Positions 47,538 to 55,616 of a stretch of 64,000 nucleotides of DNA are shown here, piece after piece. Numbering within the stretch: the stretch's first letter is position 1; the number at the start of each line of letters is the position of its first letter. Origin of the DNA: JACVRW01 sp963808775. GTDB taxonomy: Bacteria; Actinomycetota; Thermoleophilia; Solirubrobacterales; Thermoleophilaceae. The position numbers were made by a program, and so were the translations under genes. Location: assembly GCA_963808775.1 (NCBI GenBank), contig CAWEGR010000007.1, positions 452,366 to 516,365 of the forward strand, given 5' to 3'. Under the pieces are notes generated by a model. The model was not told the DNA's origin and did no database searches. It worked only from the letters and a program-made list of their open reading frames with translations.

Positions 47538-49686
47538 GCCGGATCGCCGTCGTGGTGCTCGCCTATGAGCAGGACAGCTTCATCGACGAGTGCCTCGACT
47601 CCGTGCTCGCACAGGAGGGCGTCGAGCTCGAGGTGCTCGTGGCGGACCACGGATCGAGCGAGAGCTCACGCGCGGCGGACGGAGCGCGCGGCGTCCGAGC
47701 GCGGCCTTCGCTTCGAGGCGCTCGAGCGGCAGCCGACCGTCGCGCGGGCGCGCACGCTCGCGGTCGCGCGCACCGAGGCGCCGCTCGTCCACACCCTCGA
47801 TGCCGACAACGTGCTCGAGCCGGGCGGCCTCGCGCACCTCGCGGAGCTGCTCGCGGCGGCGCCCCCGGAGGTCGGCTTCGCGTATCCCCGCCTGCGCTAC
47901 TTCTCCCGCGGGCAGGAGTGGGAGAGCCCGGTTCCGAGCTACAACCTCTACGCGCTCCTGCGCGGCAACTTCTGCGACACGGCGAGCCTCTACCGGCGCG
48001 ACTGCTTCGACCGCGGGCTGCCGGACGTGCCCTTCCACGAGGACTGGGCGTTCGCGCTGGCCCTGGCCGAGCGCGGCATCCGGGGGATCGCGGCCGAGCG
48101 CCCCACCGTCAGGCTGCGCAAGCACGGCTTCACGCGCTCGCAGCGCGCGGGTGGCCTGCCGGCGCGGCTCGGCCTGATCGCCGGACAGCGCCGGCGGGCT
48201 CTTCGAGCCGGAGGAGTTCAGGCGCATCAAGGCGCGCTGGGCGCCCGCGCTCAGCATCGTCGGGGAAGCGGGGACGCTCGCCGCCCAGACATGCGCGGAC
48301 GCCGAGCTCGTGGACGAGCCCTCCGCGGCGCTCGGGCGCTTCGTGTTGCTCGCCGGCGCGCACGCAGGCGAGCTGCTCGCCCACCCGTCCCTCTGCGAGG
48401 GCCTTCTGCGGCTGCTGCTCGCCGCGCCGGCCACCGAGGCGGTTCTGCTCGCAGCCGCGCCGGGGCGCTACCCGTTCGAGCCGCTCGACCGCTGCGAGCC
48501 CGGCGAGGTGGCGGCCGTGGTGCTGGGCGGCGAGGCGCGGCTCGACCCGGAGCTGCTCGGCTCGCGGAGCCTCGAGGCCTGCGCGCGGGAGCTCCTGTCG
48601 CGCTCGGCGGGAGTCGAGCTGCGCGGCTGGCCCGCGCTCGCCGCACCCGGCGACGGCCGCCTGCCCGGCGGGGCGGTCGCGTTCCCGGAAGCCGCGGGCC
48701 CGGAGCGGGCCGAGCTCGAGTTCCGGCTCGAGGCGGAGCCGCTTCTGCCCGGTGCGGTCGTGGGCGCGGCCGCGCTCGAGCCGCCGCGAGCCGGGCGCTG
48801 GGCGCCGCGCGACGCGGTGAGGCTGCTCCGCTTCCTCGAGCCGGGTCAGGAGCGCCGGCGCGTCGGCACGCCCGATCGCGCGCAGCCCGGGATCGTCGAG
48901 GGAGAGATCGCCCAGCTCTGGACCCGTCCGCTGCCGGGGACCGTGGCGCTGCGGCTGACCGCCACCGGCACGCTGGAGCGCTCGCCGAGCGCCGCGGGGG
49001 CCGTCGGCCACGCCGAGTCGCGCGACCTGTCCGGCATGGACGAGCTCGTGACCGGGCTCGACCACGCGGGGCGGCCCCTCTCCGGCCGCGCGGGCGAGGA
49101 GGCGCTCGCGGAGGTGACCGAGCGGCTCGGCTTCGCGGACCCGCCGGACCCGCACCCGGTCGCGCCGCGCCGCATGCCCGTGCTGAGCGGACGCGTGCCC
49201 CTGTGCCGCGGAGCCGGCGAGCGCGAGCACCGCTACGACGGCGGCGGCGCGCCGCTCTGCCTGCTGCCGGACTCGACGCTGCGCGGCACGCGCCCGCTCG
49301 CGGAGCGCCTGCCGCCCCGTCCCGGCCCGCTCGCGAGGCTGCGCGCGCTGCCCCGCTGGGTGCTCGCCCCGCTGCGCTGGCGCGGCTTCGGCGGGCCCCG
49401 CGGGCGAGCCGAGCTCGTGCGGTGGCGGATTCGGAACTCGTCGGCGGCGGGAGCGAGCGGCCCCGGGCCAGACCTGCGGGTGTTCGCCTCGCCGGCGAGG
49501 GGGCGGGTCGCCCTGCTCGCGGCGAGGCATCCCGCGACGGGCGACCTGCTGCTGAGCATCGACCCGCGCGAGCCCGGGCAGCTCGGCTACGGCGCGGCGC
49601 TCGAGGTCGGCTGGGTCGAGCCCCCGCCGGAGGCGCACGCGCCGCCGGAGCGCAGGCGCTGGTGCTCGCGCGAGGGCCTCGCTTGA
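47534..49686 (+). CDS. GT2 glycosyltransferase with large unassigned C-terminal domain, frame interrupted
   Basis: About 717 residues. The first 215 are GT2: MSRIAVVVLAYEQDSFIDEC, VELEVLVADHGSSESSR, RTEAPLVHTLDADNVLEPGG (DAD donor site) and LPDVPFHEDWAFALALAERG. Slips near 47690 and 48197 each need one base. The remaining ~460 residues (from about LSIVGEAGTLAAQ and FVLLAGAHAGELLAHPSLCE) form a beta-rich, cysteine-poor region with ALRLTATGTLERSPSAAGAV and a late DLLLSIDPREPGQLGYGAAL. I recognise no family in it. It starts by ATGA overlap and ends by TTGA overlap with the pyruvyl transferase. Confidence 0.7.
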
Positions 49687-50816
49687 GCGACGCCTGGCCG
49701 GGTGGCCACGGACCGCGCATCCTGCTCGCGGACGCGTGGCTGCCCAACACCGGAGACGCGGCGATCACCGCGGCGTCGCTCGGCGCGCTGCGCGCCGAGC
49801 TACCCGAGGCGCGCGTGCTCGTCTGCGCGAATCACACCGAGCTCGCCGGCCCCGGATACCCGGAGCTCCGGCTCGTCCCGAGCCTCGCCGAATTGGTAGC
49901 CGGGGGTTCGCCGCTGCCGGGAGAGGCGGACGCCGTGATCAGCCAGGGCGGCGGCTTCCTGTTCGAGCACTACAACTCCGCCCGCCGGCTCGGGGCGCAC
50001 GCCGAGGTGCTGCGGCTCGGCACGCCGCTCGCCTTCTGGGCCCAGAGCATCGGGCGCTACGCCGATCCCGATTCGCGCGAGCGGTTGCGCGGAGTGCTCG
50101 AGGCGGCGGCGATCGTGGTCGCGCGCGACCCGGAGACGCTCGCCAACCTCGACGCGATGGAGATCCGTCCGCGCCGGACCGGGCTGAGCGCCGACGTCGT
50201 GCTCCTGCTCGAGCCGCTCAGGCGCGCGGAGCGCGGCGAGCACATCGGGCTGATCCTGAACGCCACGGCGCCGGTCCCCGCCGCGGGGAGCGCCGTGGCG
50301 CCGGCGGCGGACCTGTTCCGCCGCCACGTCCGTCTCGCCGAGCGGCTCGCGGGGGTGGCTCCGGTCCGGATGTTCTCGACGGTCCAGGGCTTTGGCGAGC
50401 TCACGGATGAGATCGAGGACGACTCCGTGCACGCCCGGGCGATCCGCGCGGCGCTCCCGTGGCGCCGCCGGCGCCGCATCGACGTGGTCGACGGCTTCCT
50501 GCCGCTCGGAAGCTTCATCGCCCGCCTCGACGGGCTCCGCTCGCTCGTGACGATGCGGCTGCACGCGGCCCTGATCGCGATGCTGCACGGCGTCCCCGCC
50601 GTCTACGCGAGCGAGAACTTCAAGGGCGTCTCCCTCTACGAGCGCCTCGGGCTGGGCGACCTGGTCGTGCGCGCGAGCGACCCGGAGCCGGTGCTCGCGG
50701 CGCTCGGGCGCGCCGAGCGGCTGGCGGTGGAGCTGCCGGAGCGGCTCGAGCCGCTCCGCCGCGAGGCGGCGTCGTCCGTGCCCGAGGTCCTCGCCGCGGT
50801 CGGTCTCGCCCGCTGA
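49683..50816 (+). CDS. Polysaccharide pyruvyl transferase family protein
   Basis: A 377-residue protein of the CsaB/PssM family (PF04230), which adds ketal-linked pyruvate to glycan sugars from PEP. It shows ILLADAWLPNTGDAAITAAS near residue 14, DAVISQGGGFLFEHYNSARR near 84, TPLAFWAQSIGRYADPDSRE, IVVARDPETLANLDAMEIRP and the C-terminal hallmark LVTMRLHAALIAMLHGVPAV with YASENFKG. The TTG at 49683 overlaps the stop of the GT2 (TTGA); no later start fits. It is the last gene of the glycan locus. In Gram-positives pyruvylated cell-wall glycans anchor SLH-domain proteins, a possible role here. Confidence 0.88.
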   Translation: MSDAWPGGHGPRILLADAWLPNTGDAAITAASLGALRAELPEARVLVCANHTELAGPGYPELRLVPSLAELVAGGSPLPGEADAVISQGGGFLFEHYNSARRLGAHAEVLRLGTPLAFWAQSIGRYADPDSRERLRGVLEAAAIVVARDPETLANLDAMEIRPRRTGLSADVVLLLEPLRRAERGEHIGLILNATAPVPAAGSAVAPAADLFRRHVRLAERLAGVAPVRMFSTVQGFGELTDEIEDDSVHARAIRAALPWRRRRRIDVVDGFLPLGSFIARLDGLRSLVTMRLHAALIAMLHGVPAVYASENFKGVSLYERLGLGDLVVRASDPEPVLAALGRAERLAVELPERLEPLRREAASSVPEVLAAVGLAR

Positions 50817-50832
50817 CGAACACCCATCCGGC

Positions 50833-50861
50833 GGAACCGATCCGACGCGCGCGCTGTATTA
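50833..50861 (+). promoter_or_regulatory. Possible ECF-type promoter before the sigma factor gene
   Basis: GGAACC at 50833-50838 matches the common ECF -35 box. After 17 bases GTATTA at 50856-50861 may serve as -10. The start GTG is only nine bases further, so the transcript would be almost leaderless. This layout suits self-activation by the encoded sigma factor. The -10 is not a classic ECF CGTC/GTT, so confidence is moderate to low. Confidence 0.4.
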
Positions 50862-50870
50862 CGGGACGAG

Positions 50871-51431
50871 GTGGAGGACCGGCCACCCACTGAGGAGGGG
50901 CTCGTCGAGCGCGCCAGGCGCGGCGATGCCGATGCCTACGAGGAGATCGTGAGGATGCACGGAACGATCGCGTTCAGGACGGCGTGGCTGATCACGGGCT
51001 CCGCCGCCGACGCCGAGGAGGCCGCCCAGGACGCCTTCCTGAAGGCGCAGCGCGCGTTGCCGCGCTTCCGCGAGGGCGCGCCCTTCCGCCCCTGGCTGCT
51101 CGCGATCGTCGCGAACGAGGCGCGCAACCGGCGCAGGGCGGCGGGCCGCCGCGAGGACCTCGTGCTGCGCGTGGCCGAGGAGCGTCGCCCGGGGGACGCG
51201 GTCCCGTCGCCCGAGGCGGCGCTCCTCGACTCCGAGCGGCGCGACGAGCTGCTCGCGGCGCTCGCCCGCCTGTCCGACGCCGACCGCCGCGCGATCGCCT
51301 GCCGCCACCTGCTCGGGCTCTCAGAGCGGGAGACCGCCGCGGCGCTCGGCGTGCGGCGCGGCACGGTGAAGTCGCGGCTGTCGCGCGCGCTCGCGCGGCT
51401 GCGGGCGGAGCTGGGGGAGGTCGAGCCATGA
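50871..51431 (+). CDS. ECF RNA polymerase sigma factor
   Basis: A 186-residue sigma factor. Region 2 has LVERARRGDADAYEEIVRMH, DAEEAAQDAFLKAQRALPRF and FRPWLLAIVANEARNRRR. Region 4 has LARLSDADRRAIACRHLLGL and the helix-turn-helix SERETAAALGVRRGTVKSRL. No extra C-terminal domain. The GTG at 50871 lies just after a GGGACGAG stretch. It is followed by a membrane protein coupled by ATGA, the usual sigma/anti-sigma layout. It comes 54 bases after the pyruvyl transferase; a link to envelope stress is plausible but not shown. Confidence 0.9.
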   Translation: MEDRPPTEEGLVERARRGDADAYEEIVRMHGTIAFRTAWLITGSAADAEEAAQDAFLKAQRALPRFREGAPFRPWLLAIVANEARNRRRAAGRREDLVLRVAEERRPGDAVPSPEAALLDSERRDELLAALARLSDADRRAIACRHLLGLSERETAAALGVRRGTVKSRLSRALARLRAELGEVEP

Positions 51432-52140
51432 GCGAGCTCGAGCGCAGCCTCGCCCGGCTCGGCCGCGAGCTCGACTGGCCGCCGACTCCGGAGTTCCGCG
51501 TGGCGGCGGCGGCCGCTCACCGGCGCGGGCGTTCCCGCTGCGGCGGACGCTCGCGCTGGCGCTGCTCGCGCTGCTCCTGCTCGCGGGGGCGGCCTACGCG
51601 GTGATCGAGATCTTCGAGCTTCGAGGAGCCACGGTTGAGCGACGCGAGCAGCTCCCTGCCGCGCCGCCCCCGGGGCCGCTGAGGCTGGGCGCGCAGGTCG
51701 ACTCCGTGGCAGCCGCTCGTGAGCGCCTCGGCTTCGAGCCGCTCGTGCCGAGCGCGGCGGGTCCGCCGGACGCCGTCCACGTCCGCGACGACATTCCGGG
51801 CGGCGAGCTCTCGCTCGTCTACGGCGAGCAACCAGGGCTGCTCGTGACGGAGTTCCGGGGTGATCTCGTGCCGGAGTACCTCGGCAAGATCGCGGGAGCC
51901 GCCACTCGCGTCGAGCGACTTTCGGTGGACGGTGAGCGCGCGATCTGGGTCGCGGGCGCGCCGCACTTCTTCTTCTACCGCCCGCCTGGCGGCGAGTTCG
52001 CCGAGCGCCGCCTGCGGCTCGCCCGCAACGTTCTGCTGCTCGAGCGGGGCCGGCGGCTGGTGCGCCTCGAGGGCTCCTTCGGTCTCGAGCGGGCGCTCGA
52101 GCTCGCGCGCTCGCTCAGGCCTTCTGGGCCGCCCGCCTGA
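51428..52140 (+). CDS. Membrane protein, likely anti-sigma factor or partner, frame interrupted
   Basis: About 237 residues. N-terminal MSELERSLARLGRELDWPPT and PEFRVAAAAAHRRGR are cytoplasmic; then a slip near 51530 restores a helix (LALLALLLLAGAAYAVIEIF). The exported part reads LRLGAQVDSVAAARERLGFE, ELSLVYGEQPGLLVTEFRG, GERAIWVAGAPHFFFYRPPG and LVRLEGSFGLERALELARSL, close in style to DUF4367-like outer domains of anti-sigma proteins. No zinc-finger motif in the N-terminus. Its start overlaps the sigma factor stop (ATGA). The 3' end overlaps the convergent gene by 26 bases. Confidence 0.7.
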
Positions 52141-52603
52141 GCGGCACGGCGTACCAGAGCACGGCGAACATGAAGGCCACGGCGGCGGTCACGATCGCCA
52201 CGGTCGTGTTCTTGTAGAGCAGGTCGGTGATCAGCAGCACGGCGCCCGTCATCGCCACGGCGAGCAGCAGCATCCCGATGATGGCGAAGCGGTTCGCCGT
52301 CATCACGATCCGCTCCTTGTCCTGCTGGCGGAACTGGATGCGGTGGTGGACGGTCGGCGCGATCAGGAACGCCGCGGCGCCGGTCGTCGCGAGCAGCAGC
52401 GTCACGAAGTAGACGCTCTGCTGGAACTGCGAGATCGTCGGAAAGCGCTGGTTGAACGGGACCACGAGCAGGAACGCGAACAGCACCTGCACGCCCGGCA
52501 GCGCGACGCGCAGCTCCTGCAGCAGCTCCTCGAGGTTGCGGTCGAGGCGCTCGGCCTCGTCCTCGTGACGGCCGGCGCCCGACTGGCTCTGGGTCCCCTC
52601 CAT
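52115..52603 (-). CDS. DUF6328 family membrane protein
   Basis: A 162-residue protein: a charged N-terminus (GRHEDEAERLDRNLEELLQE), then LRVALPGVQVLFAFLLVVPF and NQRFPTISQFQQSVYFVTLL, the DUF6328 hallmark, and two or three more helices (FAIIGMLLLAVAMTGAVLLI; VAIVTAAVAFMFAVLWYAVP). Four membrane segments in all. Function unknown. The ATG at 52603 has a weak GAAGAG upstream. It is common near stress genes in actinobacteria, and here it lies beside the ferritin-like gene. Confidence 0.8.
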   Translation of the reverse strand: MEGTQSQSGAGRHEDEAERLDRNLEELLQELRVALPGVQVLFAFLLVVPFNQRFPTISQFQQSVYFVTLLLATTGAAAFLIAPTVHHRIQFRQQDKERIVMTANRFAIIGMLLLAVAMTGAVLLITDLLYKNTTVAIVTAAVAFMFAVLWYAVPLRRAAQKA

Positions 52604-52777
52604 GCGCTCTTCGCTTACCCCGCCCGAAGCGGCCCTACGCACGAGGCAGTCCTTCCCGGATCGGGGTCGCCACGGCACACCAATCCAGGAATGCTTCGAG
52701 CGACGAGCCCGAGGCGCTGCGGCGTGCCTAGGCGCTGGCCGCGCGGCGAGCGGGTGACCGCAGCGCGGCCACGCTGC

Positions 52778-53491
52778 TCAGGCGCGAGCGCGGGAGCGCG
52801 TGCCGCCGCTACGGCTCGAGGAGCCGCTACGGCCGGACGCGCCGCTGCGGCTCGAGGAGCCACTGCGGCTGCGGGTCGAGCCGGCGCCGCTCGAGCGCGG
52901 GCGGCTCGTGCGCTTGCGGCCGCCGTTCGTGCGCCGCTCCGCGGCGGGGATCTCCTCGCGGGCAACGCCCTTCGTGAGCGCCACGATCTGCTTCTCGAGG
53001 AAGGTCGCCATGCGCTCCTCCTCGCGGCGGATGCCGCGGGCGAGCTTCGCCGTCTCCTTGTCGCCGACGGTCTCGGCGAGCGTCTCGATCGACGTGTAGG
53101 TCGCGATCTCCTCGTGCTCGTTCCAGAACTCCGTCTTGGCGTTCTTGAGCATCTTCTCCTGCTCGCCGGTGCCGCGGATCGCGTGGAGCGGACCCTTGGC
53201 GGCGGCGACGGCCTTCGTGGCCGCCGTCTGTGCAGCGGCGGTCACCTCGCCGACGCGTCCGGGCCCAGTACCGGGCTCCGCCTTGCCGCCGAGCTGCTTG
53301 ATGCGCCGCTCGACCGCGCGCGCGTGCGCCTTCGTCTCCTTCAGGTGGTCCTGGAGGCGCTTCTTGTACGGCGGGCGCTCGCCGGCCATGGCGATATGAG
53401 CCTCGAGAGCCGTCTCGAGCTCCTTCTCCTTGCCGTACGCCTCGTTCAGGTACTGGATCAGCTTCAGATCACGTGTGTTGGTATCGGCCAT
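52778..53491 (-). CDS. Ferritin-like DUF892 (YciE-type) protein with Arg/Ser-rich tail
   Basis: A 237-residue protein. Residues 1-165 form a DUF892 four-helix bundle: TRDLKLIQYLNEAYGKEKEL, HLKETKAHARAVERRIKQLG, NAKTEFWNEHEEIATYTSIE and ETVGDKETAKLARGIRREEE, with carboxylates and His placed as in ferritin-like proteins. From residue 190 the tail is low complexity (RSRSGSSSRSG-like repeats), strongly basic and perhaps DNA- or surface-binding. Such proteins are stress-induced in many bacteria. The ATG at 53491 faces a GTAC-rich palindromic spacer. Confidence 0.85.
   Translation of the reverse strand: MADTNTRDLKLIQYLNEAYGKEKELETALEAHIAMAGERPPYKKRLQDHLKETKAHARAVERRIKQLGGKAEPGTGPGRVGEVTAAAQTAATKAVAAAKGPLHAIRGTGEQEKMLKNAKTEFWNEHEEIATYTSIETLAETVGDKETAKLARGIRREEERMATFLEKQIVALTKGVAREEIPAAERRTNGGRKRTSRPRSSGAGSTRSRSGSSSRSGASGRSGSSSRSGGTRSRARA
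52812..52861. repeat. Short direct repeat inside the ferritin-like gene
   Basis: CGGCTCGAGGAGCC occurs at 52812-52825 and again at 52848-52861, 36 bases apart. It encodes the SSRSG-type tail repeats of the DUF892 protein on the minus strand. It looks like in-frame tail expansion, not a mobile or regulatory element. Confidence 0.7.
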
Positions 53492-53552
53492 AAAGACCCG
53501 GGTACCCGGCGTGCGGACGGCCAATCTCGGGAACCGGGTACAACGAGAGAAC
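53492..53552. promoter_or_regulatory. Divergent spacer with 12-bp palindrome
   Basis: The 61-base gap between the divergent ferritin-like gene and the small membrane protein gene holds a perfect palindrome CCGGGTACCCGG at 53498-53509. Its core CCGGGTAC recurs at 53534-53541. This may be an operator for both genes or, as GGGTAC, part of stress-sigma -10 boxes. No well-spaced -35 found. Confidence 0.4.
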
Positions 53553-53723
53553 ATGAGCGGCTGGGATGACGACGACGATTGGACGGGCACTCCGCCCGAG
53601 GGCCGCATCTCGCGCGATCGCGCGAACCCCGGCTTCTGGGCCGACGCCCGCACGCCGCTCTCGATCACGGGCGTGGGGGTCGGCATCGCGCTGATCATCC
53701 TGCTGATCGTGTGGCTGGCCTAG
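53553..53723 (+). CDS. Small single-pass membrane protein
   Basis: A 56-residue protein: an acidic start MSGWDDDDDWTG, a charged middle (GRISRDRANPGFWADARTPL) and one C-terminal helix (ITGVGVGIALIILLIVWLA). AGAGA precedes the ATG. I do not recognise the family. The acidic head with tail anchor suggests a cytoplasmic N-terminus held at the membrane. The helix end overlaps the convergent EamA gene by 29 bases. Confidence 0.65.
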   Translation: MSGWDDDDDWTGTPPEGRISRDRANPGFWADARTPLSITGVGVGIALIILLIVWLA

Positions 53724-54594
53724 GCGCCGGAAGCTGCAGGACGAGCACCGCCGACAGCACGAGCGTCCCGCCCGCGATCTGAACCGGGCCGAGCGTCTCG
53801 CCGAACGCGATGAACGCCAGCACCACCGTCACGAGCGGCTCGACGGTGGACAGGATCGAGGCGCTCGTGGGCCCCACCCGCCGCAGTCCCGCGAAGAAGA
53901 GCGCGATCGCCGCGACGGTCGACACCGCCGCGAGGCACGCGAGCCAGCCCCAGCCGGCCGCCGTCAGCTCCCCGGGACGGAACTCGCCCGCCAGCGCCGA
54001 GCCGGCGAGCAGCGAGAACGCCGCCCCGCTGCATACCAGTGCCGCCAGCGCCTGCGGCCGCAGCCGCTCGGACACGCCCTGGCTCGCCAGGATGTAGCCG
54101 CTGTAGAGCGCGGCGGCGCCGAGCCCGAGCGCCGCTCCGAGCGGGTCGACCGCGCCCATCCCCGCGCCGCCGAGCACGAGCACGAGACCGCCCGACGCGA
54201 GCCCGAGCGCGCACGCCCGCCGCGTGCTCATGCGCTCGCGGCCGAGGGCCACCGAGGCCGCCGCCACGATCACCGGGAACGTGTAGACGAGCAGCGACAG
54301 GAGCGACGCGTCGATGCGCTCGAGCGCCGTGAAGAACAGGCCGGCCTGGAGCGCGTAGCCGATCGCGCCGAGCGCGAGCGCGAGCGCGATGTCGCGCACC
54401 GCCGGCCGCGGCCGCCCGCCGGCGCCGCCCGCCGCGAGCACGATCCCCCAGAGCAGCAGCGCCGCCAGCGCGAAGCGCACGGCGAGCAGCGTCCCGACCG
54501 TGGCGCCCTCGTCGTAGGCGAGCTTGCCGAACACGGCCATGGCGCCGAAGGCGGCGCCCGAGGCGAGACAGAGGAGGGTTCCGGTGCTTCGCAT
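53695..54594 (-). CDS. EamA-family (DMT) transporter
   Basis: A 299-residue protein with ten predicted helices in two EamA repeats: LLCLASGAAFGAMAVFGKLA and FALAALLLWGIVLAAGGAGG in the first, ALGLGAAALYSGYILASQGV and TSASILSTVEPLVTVVLAFI with FGETLGPVQIAGGTLVLSAV in the second. Drug/metabolite exporters of this type move small metabolites; substrate unknown. It is divergent from a LysR regulator, a frequent regulator-transporter pair, so the LysR protein probably controls it. Confidence 0.88.
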   Translation of the reverse strand: MRSTGTLLCLASGAAFGAMAVFGKLAYDEGATVGTLLAVRFALAALLLWGIVLAAGGAGGRPRPAVRDIALALALGAIGYALQAGLFFTALERIDASLLSLLVYTFPVIVAAASVALGRERMSTRRACALGLASGGLVLVLGGAGMGAVDPLGAALGLGAAALYSGYILASQGVSERLRPQALAALVCSGAAFSLLAGSALAGEFRPGELTAAGWGWLACLAAVSTVAAIALFFAGLRRVGPTSASILSTVEPLVTVVLAFIAFGETLGPVQIAGGTLVLSAVLVLQLPAPRPATRSAG

Positions 54595-54671
54595 GGGACG
54601 GAAGCATCGGTGACGAACGCTTCAGTATCGACTCTGATTTACTGCACATAATTCGGTAGCATCTCTAAGTC
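54595..54671. promoter_or_regulatory. EamA/LysR intergenic control region
   Basis: This 77-base spacer is clearly AT-richer than its surroundings. An inverted repeat GAAGC (54601-54605) and GCTTC (54619-54623) with a 13-base centre is a fair LysR-type box. TTTACT and TAGCAT stand near the LysR start. Both divergent promoters must be here. Confidence 0.4.
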
Positions 54672-55616
54672 ATGCTCGAGCTCAGGCGCCTCCGCCTCCT
54701 GCACGAGCTGCACGAGCGCGGCACGATCGCCGCGGTGGCCGACGCCCTCGGCTACACCCCGTCGGCCATCTCGCAGCAGCTCGCGATGCTCGAGCGCGAG
54801 GCGGGCGTCGAGCTGCTCGTCCGCGCCGGGAGGGGTGTGCGCCTGACGGACGCCGGGCATGTGCTCGTCGAGCACGCCGGCGCGTTGCTCGAGCGCACCG
54901 CGCTGGCCGAGGCGGAGCTCGCGGCGGCCGCGGGCGAGGTGAGCGGCCGCGCGCGCATCGCGACGTTCCAATCGGTCGCGCTGCACATCGCGCTGCCCGC
55001 GATGGACGACCTTCGCAGGGACCACCCGCGCCTCCGCTGCGAGCTCGTGGAGGCCGAGCCGGAGGAGGGCCTGCCGCAGCTCGAGCTCGGGGACGTGGAC
55101 GTGGTGATCGGCGACGAGTGGCGTCACCACCCCTGGTCGCTGTCGTCAGCCGTGGCTCGCGAGGAGCTCCTGAGCGACCCCGTGCTCCTCGTCCTGCCCG
55201 CGCGCCACCCGCGCGCGCGAGCGGGCGGCCCCGTGGACCTGACCGAGCTGGCGGGCGAGGCCTTCGCGAGCGGACCTCCCGGGATGGGCTGGGAGGAGGT
55301 CACCCGGCGCATCTGCCGGGAGCACGGCGGCTTCGAGCCGGACATTCGTCATCGCGCGAACGACGCCACCTTCGCCCTCGCGCTCGCCGCGCGTGGCATG
55401 GCCGTAGCGCTCCTGCCGGCTCTCGCGCTGCCCGCGCGCCACCCCGGGGTCGCGCTGCGCCCCTTGAAGGGCGCGCACGAGGACCGCGCGATCTTCGCCG
55501 CCACCCGCGCCGCCGACTCCGCGCGCCCCTCGACCGGGGCCGTGCTCGACGCGATCAGGCGGAGGGCTGCCGAGTTGCCCGAGCCGCCTTCTGACGGCCC
55601 ACGGCGTCGAGGATGA
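54672..55616 (+). CDS. LysR-family transcriptional regulator
   Basis: A 314-residue LysR protein. The N-terminal helix-turn-helix reads MLELRRLRLLHELHERGTIA and AVADALGYTPSAISQQLAML, then EREAGVELLVRAGRGVRLTD and AGHVLVEHAGALLER as linker helix. The effector domain has RARIATFQSVALHIALPAMD, VDVVIGDEWRHHPWSLSSAV and ALAARGMAVALLPALALPAR. It is the usual length. It likely controls the divergent EamA transporter. Its 3' end overlaps the convergent TypA end by 62 bases. Confidence 0.92.
   Translation: MLELRRLRLLHELHERGTIAAVADALGYTPSAISQQLAMLEREAGVELLVRAGRGVRLTDAGHVLVEHAGALLERTALAEAELAAAAGEVSGRARIATFQSVALHIALPAMDDLRRDHPRLRCELVEAEPEEGLPQLELGDVDVVIGDEWRHHPWSLSSAVAREELLSDPVLLVLPARHPRARAGGPVDLTELAGEAFASGPPGMGWEEVTRRICREHGGFEPDIRHRANDATFALALAARGMAVALLPALALPARHPGVALRPLKGAHEDRAIFAATRAADSARPSTGAVLDAIRRRAAELPEPPSDGPRRRG

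Noticed and set aside
8251..48200. Calling the split genes pseudogenes or programmed frameshifts
   Set aside because: Slips are too many, random in place and mostly mended by one base; no shared slippery site or stop structure. Sequence error is simpler.
52800..52880. Direct repeats as a CRISPR or mobile element
   Set aside because: Two short copies inside a coding tail, with no spacers, no cas genes and no transposase.
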